Shown piece after piece: positions 35,348 to 43,701 of a stretch of DNA of 64,000 bases. The notes under the pieces are model-generated. The model searched no databases. It saw only the letters and a program-made list of their open reading frames with translations, and was not told where the DNA came from. The number at the start of each line of letters is the position of its first letter. The stretch's first letter is position 1. This DNA is from Streptomyces sp. Ag109_O5-1 (GTDB lineage Bacteria; Actinomycetota; Actinomycetes; Streptomycetales; Streptomycetaceae): NCBI RefSeq assembly GCF_003814875.1, contig NZ_RKQF01000001.1, forward strand, positions 6,820,001 through 6,884,000, given 5' to 3'. Made by a program: the position numbers and the translations under genes.

Positions 35348-36106
35348 ATGGGCAGGAGCCGCAGAACACTTCCGGAGGAGCTTCTGCTGCTGGCACTGGA
35401 CCCGGCCACGGGTACCACTGCACAGCCGCAGTCGCTCGACCTCGGTCTGGCCGGAGCACAGCTAGTGGAGCTGGCGCTGGCCGGACGGATAGCCCCAGAC
35501 GGGGATCGTATCGCCGTGGTGCAGCCACGGCCGACTGGAGATCCGACTTTGGACTGCGCGTTGGAGTTGCTGCGAAGGCGTGGCGCTCCCGTGCGGGCTG
35601 TTCACTGGATCGGCGGGCCCCGGCTGGGGCTGCGTCAGATCTATCTCGCGCATCTCGAACGGTGCGGCATGGTCGCCGCCGTAGCGGGGCAGATGTGCGG
35701 GGTGCTGCCGACCACTCGGTACCAGGCGACGGACAATGCCGTCACCCGGGAGATCCGTGGCCGGCTGGATTCGGCGATCCGCACCGGCGTACCGCCGGAC
35801 CCGCGGACCGCCGCGCTCGCCGCCCTGGCCCACGCGGTCGGTCTCGGCAAGCACCTGTATCCGGGCAACGAGGGACGCTCCTCTCGTTCCAGGCTGCGGG
35901 ACTTGATCCGGCACGACCCGATGGGCGGGCTCGTCGCCCACGCCGTCATGGACGTGCAGAACGGCGCGGCCGCACAGCCACGCCGTAACCCGGCCCCGGC
36001 AGGCCGGCAGGCAGGACCAGGCGCCAGGCCCGGTGCGCCGGAACCCGCCCGTGGAGTTCCGATGCAGCCGCGCCGAGGTGCGATGGCCCGCGCCGTGGTG
36101 CACTGA
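35348..36106 (+). CDS. GPP34 (GOLPH3-like) family protein
   Basis: A 252-residue protein. LPEELLLLALDPATGTT at the N-terminus, the LAGAQLVELALAGRIA helix and the C-terminal AALAALAHAVGLGKHLYP are the bacterial GPP34 (Golgi phosphoprotein 3 family) pattern. In eukaryotes these proteins bind phosphatidylinositol-4-phosphate; in Streptomyces many copies occur and their role is unknown. A basic Pro/Ala-rich tail follows residue 200. ATG 35348. It faces away from the D,D-carboxypeptidase gene and lies upstream of the Xre/DUF397 pair. Confidence 0.85.
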   Translation: MGRSRRTLPEELLLLALDPATGTTAQPQSLDLGLAGAQLVELALAGRIAPDGDRIAVVQPRPTGDPTLDCALELLRRRGAPVRAVHWIGGPRLGLRQIYLAHLERCGMVAAVAGQMCGVLPTTRYQATDNAVTREIRGRLDSAIRTGVPPDPRTAALAALAHAVGLGKHLYPGNEGRSSRSRLRDLIRHDPMGGLVAHAVMDVQNGAAAQPRRNPAPAGRQAGPGARPGAPEPARGVPMQPRRGAMARAVVH

Positions 36107-36394
36107 GCCGAACTGCCGCGGCGGCAACGGGCGGCAACACAGCACCCCTGAGACCCGGTTCGGGAGCCGCTGGTCCGAGCGGGGCGGTGAGGCGTACACA
36201 GCAGTACGCGCCTCGCCGTCCCGCTCGGCCGTGTCCGCCCCCGGAGTCCGGAGAATCCGGAACGCGCCCGAACTGACGCGTACGCGCCGCATATCCGCTG
36301 TTTCCCAGCGGTAGGAAGCACCTTGGTGGCAGTCTGCTCAACAGCAGATACGCAAAGTGGTAGTTACAGGCAGGCAGCCGGAGGTGCACGTCCC

Positions 36395-37252
36395 GTGGCG
36401 TCCAATGTCAATCCCACCGTCAGGCGGCGCCGGCTGGGCCAGGAGCTGCGCAGGCTCCGCGAGCTCAAGGGCATGACGGCGGAGGAGGTTGCGGAGCGGT
36501 TGCTCGTTTCGCAGTCGAAGATCAGCCGGCTGGAGAACGGGCGCCGGAGCATCAGCCAGCGCGACGTCCGCGACCTGTGCGGGGTGTACGAGGTCGAGGA
36601 CCAGCGGGTCGTCGAGTCCCTGATGGAGATGGCCAGGGATTCGCGGCAGCAAGGGTGGTGGCATGCGTTCGGGGACATTCCGTACAGCGTCTACATCGGC
36701 CTTGAGACCGATGCGGAGTCGCTGAGGGTGTACGAACCCCAGCTGGTCACCGGGCTGTTGCAGACCCGCGCCTATGCCGAGGCCCTGGTGCAGGGCGCGT
36801 TGCCGGAGACCTCCGCCGCCGACATCGAGAAGCGCGTCCAGGTGCGGATGCGCCGACAGGAACGTATCACCGCAGAACACAACCCCCTTCGCCTCTGGGT
36901 GGTGCTCGACGAGGCCGCGCTGCGCCGGCTCGTCGGCAACAGGCTCGTGATGCGCGAGCAGTTGGAGTACCTACTGGAGATGTCCCAGCAGCCGCACATC
37001 ACCGTCCAGGTGCTGCCCTTCGAGTGCGGCGCCCATCCCGGCCTCAACGGCCAGTACGCGATCCTGGAGTTCGCCGACGCGGCCGACTCCAGCGTCGTCT
37101 ACCTGGAGGGCGTCACCAGCGACCTGTACCTGGAGAAGGCCCACGACGTGCAGAAGTACGCCGTGATGTACGAGCACCTGCGGGCCCAGTCGCTGAACGT
37201 CGAGCAGTCCCGTCAGTTCATCGCCGACGCGGCCAAGGAATACGCCCGCTGA
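36395..37252 (+). CDS. Xre-family regulator with DUF5753 domain (partner of DUF397)
   Basis: A 285-residue regulator. The HTH is at about 12-66 (LGQELRRLRELKGMTAEEVA, LLVSQSKISRLENGRRSISQ), followed by the DUF5753 domain with YEPQLVTGLLQTRAYAEALV, LWVVLDEAALRRLVG and TVQVLPFECGAHPGLNG. With the DUF397 gene 214 nt downstream it forms the Xre/DUF397 pair that is widespread in Streptomyces; the S. coelicolor Scr1/Scr2 pair of this type affects antibiotic production and differentiation. GTG 36395 has GGAGG 10 nt upstream; an earlier GTG at 36323 would add a non-conserved stretch. A 12-bp inverted repeat in front of the DUF397 gene may be its target. Confidence 0.88.
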   Translation: MASNVNPTVRRRRLGQELRRLRELKGMTAEEVAERLLVSQSKISRLENGRRSISQRDVRDLCGVYEVEDQRVVESLMEMARDSRQQGWWHAFGDIPYSVYIGLETDAESLRVYEPQLVTGLLQTRAYAEALVQGALPETSAADIEKRVQVRMRRQERITAEHNPLRLWVVLDEAALRRLVGNRLVMREQLEYLLEMSQQPHITVQVLPFECGAHPGLNGQYAILEFADAADSSVVYLEGVTSDLYLEKAHDVQKYAVMYEHLRAQSLNVEQSRQFIADAAKEYAR

Positions 37253-37389
37253 GCCCTCCCGGACGCCCTCCCGGACGGAGGGCGCCGGATCGTACACCGG
37301 CGCCACGCTCCAGCGGAAGTCTCCTCTGGAATATGCCATCCGGTCGAGTGAACGAGTGCTCCAGGTGAGGGAGTTGGCTAGTAGCGTCG

Positions 37390-37422
37390 ATCACGCCAAC
37401 CGGTCAGAAAGGTTGGCGTGAT
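37390..37422. promoter_or_regulatory. 12-bp perfect inverted repeat, 9-nt spacer
   Basis: ATCACGCCAACC (37390-37401) and its exact complement (37411-37422) lie 45 nt upstream of the DUF397 gene. Moderate GC content and the position make an operator for the Xre regulator, or an RNA hairpin in the leader, equally possible. Confidence 0.65.
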
Positions 37423-37466
37423 TCGCACTACAGCAAGCATCACAGCAACTCGCTACAGGAGTGGAC

Positions 37467-37658
37467 ATGGCACTGCTTCAGGGCGCCACGGAGACGTGGA
37501 CGAAGTCCTCCTATTCCGCAGGGAACGGGGCGTGCGTCGAGGTCAAGTCGCCGACGACCGCTGGACTCGCCGTACGCGACTCCAAGGTCGAGGAAGGCCC
37601 CGTCCTCGCGTTCCCGGCCGACGCGTGGAACACCTTCGTGGCCTCGGTCAAGGCGTAG
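37467..37658 (+). CDS. DUF397 protein, small partner of the Xre regulator
   Basis: A 63-residue protein with the full DUF397 pattern: WTKSSYSAGNGACVEV, the AVRDSK segment and the C-terminal F-x-x-DAWNTFVASVK. Such proteins act with neighbouring Xre/DUF5753 regulators, probably by binding them; some are reported to counteract the regulator. ATG 37467 has AGGAG 5 nt upstream, better than the GTG at 37461. Confidence 0.92.
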   Translation: MALLQGATETWTKSSYSAGNGACVEVKSPTTAGLAVRDSKVEEGPVLAFPADAWNTFVASVKA

Positions 37659-37721
37659 GGGGCATTCGCTGACCCACCGCCCGCTCTTCCGACTACGACA
37701 ACTTCACAAGCGTCACGAACA

Positions 37722-37762
37722 GAGCCCTCTCGACTGGCCCGCCGTCCTTGCCGAGGGGGCTC
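37722..37762. terminator. Hairpin between convergent DUF397 and MerR genes
   Basis: GAGCCCTCTCG (37722-37732) pairs with CGAGGGGGCTC (37752-37762), with two G-T type mismatches, around a 19-nt loop. Positioned to serve both genes. Confidence 0.5.
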
Positions 37763-37774
37763 GGCTTGTGCCCG

Positions 37775-38659
37775 TCAGGCCTTCAACCGGCTGACCGGAA
37801 AGGCGACATCGCACACCGGGTCCTGGGGCCCGGCCGCGTCCCAGTCCGCGAAGTAGACCTCCCGGCACGGGCCGTCGTACTCCAGGCCCTCCTGCCCGGC
37901 GATCCAGTGCTCCACCGCCTCGAAGGCCGCCAGGATCTGCGGATGCGCCACCTGCGCCTTGCGGATCCGGGTGTACGCCAGCGTGCACGCCGGCTCGATC
38001 CGCACCTTCGTCTCCCAGGCCCGCCCGTGCCGCTCCGCCCACGCCCGGGCCGCCGCCTCGTCCGCCACCGGCACACAGGCCTCGGCGGGGCCGTCGCTCT
38101 CCATGGACACCTCCGCGTGGTACACGACGAACGGCGCCCCCGTCACGCCCCCGCACTCCCGGGCCGCCGCCTCCAGCCGGCCCAGCGAGGCGCCGATCCA
38201 GGCGGGCAGCTCGTCCGCCAGCGTGTGCCGCGTCTCGGTGATCACCACCTGTGCGGGCACCTCCACCGTCTCCACCGCGAACGTCTCGTACATCTCCGAA
38301 CTCCTCCCGGACAGCCGTCCACGGAGATATGCGGCGAGCGTCCGCTGCCCGGCGACCCGCGCCTCGACGTCCGCCCAGAAGCCGGCCAGCAGGGCGGCGG
38401 CCCGGTCGCCCTCCTCCGCCTCCACCACCTCGGCGATCCGCGCGAGCGGCATGTCCAGCTGGCGCAGCAGCGCCACCAGCCGGGCGCGCTCCGCCTGGCC
38501 GGCGCGGTAGTAGCGGTAGCCGGTGGCCTCGTCGACATGCGCCGGGGCCAGCAGCCCGAGGCGGTCGTACAGGCGCAGTGCCTTCGCCGAGAGCCTGGAC
38601 CGGCCGGCGAACGCGCCGATCGTGAGCAGTTCCTCGTCCACGGCCACATCCTCCGTCAC
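37775..38659 (-). CDS. MerR-family regulator with GyrI-like effector domain
   Basis: A 294-residue regulator. The MerR winged HTH is at about 11-75 (LTIGAFAGRSRLSAKALRLY, DRLGLLAPAHVDEATGYRYY), a dimerisation helix follows to about 115, and the rest is a GyrI/SOUL-type small-molecule-binding domain (VVITETRHTLADELPAWIG, FVVYHAEVSMESDGPAEACV, CTLAYTRIRKAQVAHPQIL). This layout is that of BmrR/TipA-like drug-sensing activators. No adjacent efflux gene is seen; glutathione peroxidase is upstream on the same strand, 77 nt away. Confidence 0.88.
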   Translation of the reverse strand: MTEDVAVDEELLTIGAFAGRSRLSAKALRLYDRLGLLAPAHVDEATGYRYYRAGQAERARLVALLRQLDMPLARIAEVVEAEEGDRAAALLAGFWADVEARVAGQRTLAAYLRGRLSGRSSEMYETFAVETVEVPAQVVITETRHTLADELPAWIGASLGRLEAAARECGGVTGAPFVVYHAEVSMESDGPAEACVPVADEAAARAWAERHGRAWETKVRIEPACTLAYTRIRKAQVAHPQILAAFEAVEHWIAGQEGLEYDGPCREVYFADWDAAGPQDPVCDVAFPVSRLKA

Positions 38660-38736
38660 CGGGCGGATCCTTTCCGCCCGGTGACCCCGAGGCTGGTCCC
38701 TGCCCCAGGGGCAAGGTCAACCCGGACTACCCGGAC

Positions 38737-39243
38737 TCAGGCGAGGGCGGCCTCCACCGCGGCCACGACCTCCGCCGACTCGGGCTCGGCCTGCGGCGAG
38801 AACCGGGCGGCGACCTGCCCGTCCCGGCCGATCAGGAACTTCTCGAAGTTCCAGCGGATGTCGCCGCTGTGCCCCTCGCCGTCGGCGAACCCGACCAGAC
38901 GGTCGTACAGCGGGTGCCGGCCCTCGCCGTTCACCTCGATCTTCTCGGTCATCGGGAAGGTCACGCCGTAGGTCGCCGAGCAGAACTCGGCGATCTCCTC
39001 GGCGCTGCCGGGCTCCTGGCCCATGAACTGGTTGCAGGGCACCCCGAGCACGGTGAAGCCCTGCGCCGCGTACCGCTCCTGGAGCTTCTCCAGGCCGTTG
39101 TACTGCGGGGTCAGACCGCACTTGGAGGCCACGTTGACAATGAGCACGGCCTTGCCGGCATAGCTGCCCAGGTCGGCGGAGCCGCCCCGCAGCGCACCGA
39201 TCTCGATGTCGAGCACGGACCCGTTGTTCTCGGTAGTCGTCAT
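38737..39243 (-). CDS. Glutathione peroxidase family (thiol peroxidase)
   Basis: A 168-residue protein with the complete cysteine-type GPx motif set: NVASKCGLTPQY (peroxidatic C42), PCNQFMGQEPG (Q75, resolving-cysteine region with C69) and RWNFEKFLIG (W130, N131). Actinobacteria lack glutathione, so thioredoxin or mycothiol is the likely reductant. It is probably cytoplasmic; there is no signal peptide. It may share a transcript with the MerR gene. Confidence 0.93.
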   Translation of the reverse strand: MTTTENNGSVLDIEIGALRGGSADLGSYAGKAVLIVNVASKCGLTPQYNGLEKLQERYAAQGFTVLGVPCNQFMGQEPGSAEEIAEFCSATYGVTFPMTEKIEVNGEGRHPLYDRLVGFADGEGHSGDIRWNFEKFLIGRDGQVAARFSPQAEPESAEVVAAVEAALA

Positions 39244-39444
39244 AACCGGATGCTAACTCCGCTAAGTGGCCGACCGAGCCCAGCCCCTGCCCGGTCACGG
39301 CGACCAGCTGGGTCGTGCTCATGGGCGTCCCCAGCAACACCAGCAGCCCGGCCGCGCTGGCGGGCTCGGTGGCGCAGCTCACCTCGCCCGCCCGCGCGAT
39401 GACGCTCATGGCGTGCGCGTCACTCGTGGTGACGCTGGCCCTCG

Positions 39445-40380
39445 CTACTGCCGCTCGACGGGAGCGGACCGCTCCGGTGCCGGTTCCCTCGGAGCGCTGA
39501 GTTCCGCGGCGGGCCCGAACTTGTCGGCGACGGCGGCGATCTGCTCGATCCCGGCCTTCAGCCCCTCGTTGAGGACCTCTGCCTCCCGCTCGTTCTTCTC
39601 GACCTCCTGGTCGAGCCGCTTGGTCGCCCGCTCGAAGTAGCGCAGCAGCTCGACCGGGAAAGGCATCACGAGCGTGGAGTTCTTCTCGGCGGCCACCTCG
39701 ACGACGGTCTGGAGCAGACGCAGCTGCATCGCCTCGGGGGAGTCGGACATGATCCGGGAGGCGTTGGCGAGCTGCTGCGCGGCCTGGAACTCACCGTCCG
39801 CGGTGATGACCCGGGCCCGCCGCTCCCGCTCCGCCTCGGCCTGCCGGGACATGGACCGTTTCAGCGACTCCGGGAGCTGTACGTCCTTGATCTCGACGCG
39901 GTCGATGTGGATGCCCCACTCGGTGGCCGGGCTGTCGATCATCAGCGCGAGCCCCTCGTGCAGCCGCTCGCGGTCGGTGAGCAGGTCGTCGAGGTCGCTC
40001 TTGCCGATGATGGACCGCAGGGAGGACTGGGCGACCTGCCCGACGGCGAACATGTAGTCCTGCACCTCGATGGCGGCCCGCACCGGGTCGGTCACCCGGA
40101 AGTAGACGACGGCGTCGACCTTCACCGACACGTTGTCCTTGGTGATGCCCTCCTGGGTGGGGACGGGCATGGTGACCACCTGCACGTTCACCTTGCGCAT
40201 CCGGTCGGCGAAGGGGATGAGGAAGGTGATCCCCGGGTGCCGGTACGACGGCAGTGCCTTGCCCCAGCGGAACACGACCCCGCGCTCCACCTGGTTGACC
40301 ACGCGCATCCCGCTGCGCAGCACGAGCAGGGCCAGCGCGACGACCAGTACGACCCCTACAACGGCGCCGTCCATCGGCAC
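39445..40380 (-). CDS. Stomatin-like SPFH/band 7 protein
   Basis: A 311-residue protein: an N-terminal membrane hairpin or helix (about 6-22), then the SPFH domain (RVVNQVERGVVFRWGKALPS, HPGITFLIPFADRM, YFRVTDPVRAAIEVQDYMFA, WGIHIDRVEIKDVQLPES) and a charged coiled-coil region to about 290. Prokaryotic stomatins form membrane scaffolds and often act with NfeD proteins, but no NfeD gene is adjacent. ATG 40380, with a second in-frame ATG at 40374. Confidence 0.9.
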   Translation of the reverse strand: MPMDGAVVGVVLVVALALLVLRSGMRVVNQVERGVVFRWGKALPSYRHPGITFLIPFADRMRKVNVQVVTMPVPTQEGITKDNVSVKVDAVVYFRVTDPVRAAIEVQDYMFAVGQVAQSSLRSIIGKSDLDDLLTDRERLHEGLALMIDSPATEWGIHIDRVEIKDVQLPESLKRSMSRQAEAERERRARVITADGEFQAAQQLANASRIMSDSPEAMQLRLLQTVVEVAAEKNSTLVMPFPVELLRYFERATKRLDQEVEKNEREAEVLNEGLKAGIEQIAAVADKFGPAAELSAPREPAPERSAPVERQ

Positions 40381-40632
40381 TCACTCCATTCTCCGACGAG
40401 ATCCGGACAACGCCCGGACAAGAATGAGGACACCGGCCGGGCTCCTCGGGGTGCGGTCGCCGGCGTTAGGAGTGTGTAAAGAACGGGCCGGCACCGGGAT
40501 CGGCCGGGCCACCGCCCGCGCACTTCGGCACCCCTGAAGGCGCTGCTGGGACTGCCTTCGGCGGAGGCCGACGGCTGATCCCCGCTCGGTGGCCGCCGAG
40601 CGCACCCTGGGCCGCGTGGGCTATGATCTTCT

Positions 40633-40785
40633 CAGAGCTGGCCGGCCCGACTCGGGTCGCCCGGTGCTGCGTTGGTGGTCCAAGGAAAGACGCCCCGCTT
40701 CCTGCGGGGAAATGCAGGTGCAAGGCCTGCCCGGCGCTCCACGGAGAGGCCCGTCCGCATCGTCGGACGGGCCTCTCACGTTTCC
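40633..40785 (+). ncRNA. Probable structured small RNA with own promoter and terminator
   Basis: A TATGAT -10-like box (40622-40627) is followed by a non-coding stretch that folds as a closed multi-helix unit: closing stem GAGC/GCTC and GCCGG/CCGGC (40635-40645 with 40731-40739, 2-nt bulge), hairpins CCCG/CGGG (40646-40656), TTGG/CCAA (40672-40683), CCCCG with 7-nt loop (40693-40709) and GCAGG with 7-nt loop (40714-40730). The last two resemble tRNA anticodon and T arms, but the acceptor and D parts do not fit a tRNA. A 14-bp hairpin at 40744-40777 then ends the unit. It could be a small RNA or a riboswitch-like leader for the glutaredoxin gene. I cannot name the family. Confidence 0.55.
40744..40777 (+). 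terminator. 14-bp perfect hairpin ending the structured RNA
   Basis: GAGAGGCCCGTCCG (40744-40757) pairs exactly with 40764-40777 around CATCGT, followed by CACGTTTCC. It lies 49 nt before the glutaredoxin gene, so it either ends the small RNA or acts as an attenuator. Confidence 0.8.
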
Positions 40786-40825
40786 CCGTTTCACTGGATC
40801 CGGCTCTTCGATAGCCTGCGGCACC

Positions 40826-41263
40826 ATGACACGCGCGCGGATCCTGCCAGTGCTGTTCCTGCTCTGCGGCGCGGCCCTCGCGACCGGGCTGGTCCTCAAG
40901 GGGAGCCCCGGCACGGCCGTCGCGCTCCTGCTGGTGTTCGTGGTGCTCGCCGGCGTGAACTCACCGCTGGTCTTCCCGAGGTCGATCGGCGCCCTGGAGG
41001 CACAGCGCCGCAGCGCGGCCGACGGCCGGCCGGTCGTCTACTGGCGGCCGGGCTGCCCGTACTGTCTGCGACTGCGCGCCCGGCTGGGCCGCCATGCCCG
41101 CCGGCTGCACTGGGTCGACATCTGGCGGGACCCGGCCGGAGCGGCAGCGGTGCGGGAGGCCAACGGCGGCGACGAGACCGTACCGACCGTCGTGGTGGCG
41201 GGCCGGCCGCACACCAACCCCGATCCTCGATGGGTGCGCGAACAGCTCTCCCGTTCCGCCTGA
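40826..41263 (+). CDS. Membrane-anchored glutaredoxin/mycoredoxin-like protein
   Basis: A 145-residue protein. Two hydrophobic stretches (about 4-20 and 28-42) place it in the membrane; the rest is a glutaredoxin fold with VVYWRPGCPYCLRLRARLG, active site CPYC (C77, C80), the cis-proline segment TVPTVVVAG and a final helix. In actinobacteria such domains usually reduce mycothiol mixed disulfides. ATG 40826; no strong ribosome-binding site. It lies downstream of the structured RNA and convergent with the ABC exporter genes. Confidence 0.85.
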   Translation: MTRARILPVLFLLCGAALATGLVLKGSPGTAVALLLVFVVLAGVNSPLVFPRSIGALEAQRRSAADGRPVVYWRPGCPYCLRLRARLGRHARRLHWVDIWRDPAGAAAVREANGGDETVPTVVVAGRPHTNPDPRWVREQLSRSA

Positions 41264-41316
41264 TCAGGCGGCGGCCCGCTGTGATCAGACGGTGGCCGCT
41301 GTGATCAGGCGGATGC

Positions 41317-43701
41317 TCACTCGCTGCGTAGCGCCGTCGCCGTGTCGCTTCTCGCCGCCCAGCCCGCCGGGAGGAACGCGCCCGTCGCCGCGATGAGCAG
41401 CCCGCCGAGGGCGAGCAGGGCCAGTTGGGGTGCGTGGTAGACGGCGATGTCCGAGGCGGGCAGCGTCATGCCCACCGCGTCGCCCATGAGCGGTGTGACC
41501 AACCGGTGCAGGGCGACCCCGGCCGGGACCGCCGCCACACCGGCGAGCAGACCGATTCCGGCGACCGAGGTGAGGACCATGGTCACGGTCTGGCGCGGGG
41601 CCATGCCCAGGGCCTTGAGGACGCCCAGGTCGTGGACGCGGTCGCGGGTGTCGAGGACGACCGTGTTGAGCACGCCCAGACCCGCGACCACGACGAGCAT
41701 CAGGGTGAGCGTCCCGACCAGCGCGTCCATGGTCGCGATCACCTCGGACGCGTTGGAGGTGTTGGCCCTGGCGACGGCGCCGACCGGGCCCAGGGCGGTG
41801 TTGAGCGAGGTCAGGTAGGGCGCCAGGGCCGTGCCCGGTTTCGTCTGCACGTGGTACTGGCCCGGTTTCGCGTCGAGTCCCAGTGCCGCGAGGGTCGAGG
41901 TCGGGGTGAGGAGCGCCATGCCCTCGCCCTCGGTGAAGAACGCCTCGCCGACGATCCGCACCGAGGTCCGCCGCCCCCGCTCCGTCAGCGTCACCGTGTC
42001 CCCGACCCGGAGTCCGGCCGCCTTCAGGAACCGGGTGGTGACCACCGCCTGCCCCGGCCCGTACAGCCAGCGGCCCGAGACCAGCTGCGGGGCGCCCCAC
42101 GACGACTCGCCCTGGTACGCCACCACCGTGGTGGTGCCGGTGATCCCGGACGCGACGGCCTCCGCCTGGGCCGTGCCGTAGAAACGGCCGGTCCCGCGCT
42201 GCGCACGCAGTACGGCGGCCACCTTCGCCGGATCGGCCTTCGGTATGTCGGACTCGCCGCCCGCGTGCACCACCTGGGCGCCGGCCGGCCCCTGCCCGCC
42301 GCCCGCCTCCACCACGACCTGACCGGCCGAGTTCAGCATCCGGCCCGACTGCACGGCTCCCAGCGTCAGCGCGAGCCCGACCCCGAAGGTGACGGCGGCG
42401 GCGCCGAAGGCGACCGCGGCGGCCGTCGTGGCCGAACGCGCCGGGCGGGCGCAGGGGTTCGCCAGGCCGAGGCTCACCGCGCGCGGCACCGGCAGCCGCC
42501 CCGTCAGCCGGCGGACGAGACGCCCCCGGCCGACGCCGGGCGTACGCCCCACGGTGATCGCCGCCACGGTGCGCAGCCGGCCCGCGCGCAGCGCCGGCAC
42601 CAGCGCGGCGGCGGCGACCAGGACGAGGGCCGCGGCGGGCACGACGGCGTTGACCCACACGGGAATCGACGCCGCCGGGCCGCCGAAGGCCGTACCGACC
42701 TCACCGAGCACCGGAACGGCCAGCAGATTGCCGAGCCCCAGCCCCAGAACGCAGCCGACCCCCGCCGGGATCAGCGCCTGCCCGACGTAGGCGCGTACGA
42801 CCTGTGCCGGGGTGAAGCCGAGCGACTTGAGGATGCCGATGCGCCGGGTCGCGGCGCCGACCGCACCGCTGACCACGATCCCGATCACCAGCACCGACAG
42901 CAGCAGCCCGAGGACCCCGAAAGCGGCCAGGAAGGGCACGAACGCCATCGCGTTGGCGGTCTCCTGCCGTTTGACGGCCAGATAGGAGTACGACCCGGTC
43001 AGCGCGCCCTTCGGCACCGTCGCGCGGATCGCGGCCCGGTCGGCGGCCAGCTGGGAGTCCGTGCCCGCGTGGCGGAAGCGGTAGAGCATCTCGTACGCCG
43101 ACGGGCTGTTCGGCGTGGTCAGCGCCCCGGCCTGTGCGGGGGTCACCCAGGCGTCCGCGGTGCCGGTCACCGACCGGGCGACGCCGACCACGGTCAGCGT
43201 GGGGCTGCCAGGCGCGTCGGGGAAGGTGAGCCGCCCGCCCGGCTCCATGGGCACCTTGCCGTAGGCCAGCACGATCTGACCGGGGCGGGTGGCCCAGGTG
43301 CCGGAGACGAGGCTGAGCCCGTCGACGCGGCCCGAGGCATCCGCACGGCCGGCAACGGTCATCGGCGGCAGATCGACACCGGCCGGAAGCGCGTCCGAGC
43401 CGGACGCCGTGCGCGGCCGTACCGAAAGCGTCCGGAAGGGGCCAGCCGTCGCCGTCACGCCGGAGGTGCGGGCGGTCGCCGTGAGCTGCGCGGCGGTCAC
43501 CTTCGTCCCGTCGAACTGCGCGGTCAGATGGGCGCCGTGCTGCCGGGCGAAGGCGTGGTCGAAGGGGGCGCGGGCCGCGACGAGCAGTCCGGCGGCCAGC
43601 ACCGACGCGGTGACCGACATCAGCGTGGTCAGGACCAGCACCGCGGTCTGGACGCGCCGTCGCCCCACCCCGGCGCGCACCACCCGGCCGAGGGCGCTCA
43701 C
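41317..43701 (-). CDS. FtsX/MacB-type ABC transporter permease
   Basis: A 794-residue permease with two FtsX cores. Membrane segments are near the N-terminus (VQTAVLVLTTLMSVTASVLA), in a group at about 255-360 (FLAAFGVLGLLLSVLVIGIV), near 430 and at the C-terminus (about 660-785), with two large extracellular domains between. This duplicated layout is typical of MacB/SalY-like exporters of peptides or lipoproteins. It overlaps the ATPase gene by 4 nt and is translated with it. The two-component system on the other side of the repeat array may control it, as such exporters often lie next to their sensors. Confidence 0.9.
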   Translation of the reverse strand: MSALGRVVRAGVGRRRVQTAVLVLTTLMSVTASVLAAGLLVAARAPFDHAFARQHGAHLTAQFDGTKVTAAQLTATARTSGVTATAGPFRTLSVRPRTASGSDALPAGVDLPPMTVAGRADASGRVDGLSLVSGTWATRPGQIVLAYGKVPMEPGGRLTFPDAPGSPTLTVVGVARSVTGTADAWVTPAQAGALTTPNSPSAYEMLYRFRHAGTDSQLAADRAAIRATVPKGALTGSYSYLAVKRQETANAMAFVPFLAAFGVLGLLLSVLVIGIVVSGAVGAATRRIGILKSLGFTPAQVVRAYVGQALIPAGVGCVLGLGLGNLLAVPVLGEVGTAFGGPAASIPVWVNAVVPAAALVLVAAAALVPALRAGRLRTVAAITVGRTPGVGRGRLVRRLTGRLPVPRAVSLGLANPCARPARSATTAAAVAFGAAAVTFGVGLALTLGAVQSGRMLNSAGQVVVEAGGGQGPAGAQVVHAGGESDIPKADPAKVAAVLRAQRGTGRFYGTAQAEAVASGITGTTTVVAYQGESSWGAPQLVSGRWLYGPGQAVVTTRFLKAAGLRVGDTVTLTERGRRTSVRIVGEAFFTEGEGMALLTPTSTLAALGLDAKPGQYHVQTKPGTALAPYLTSLNTALGPVGAVARANTSNASEVIATMDALVGTLTLMLVVVAGLGVLNTVVLDTRDRVHDLGVLKALGMAPRQTVTMVLTSVAGIGLLAGVAAVPAGVALHRLVTPLMGDAVGMTLPASDIAVYHAPQLALLALGGLLIAATGAFLPAGWAARSDTATALRSE

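Noticed and set aside
39315..39500. A 61-codon plus-strand frame with a hydrophobic stretch between the peroxidase and stomatin genes
   Set aside because: It overlaps the stomatin 3' end, has no ribosome-binding site and no recognisable family; likely chance in GC-rich DNA.
40672..40740. A tRNA gene (5-bp arm with 7-nt loop containing TCC, then a T-arm-like hairpin)
   Set aside because: The T-loop lacks the TTC-R-A pattern, the 5' acceptor strand is not next to the D-arm position, and no normal D-arm sequence is present. Kept as an unnamed structured RNA instead.
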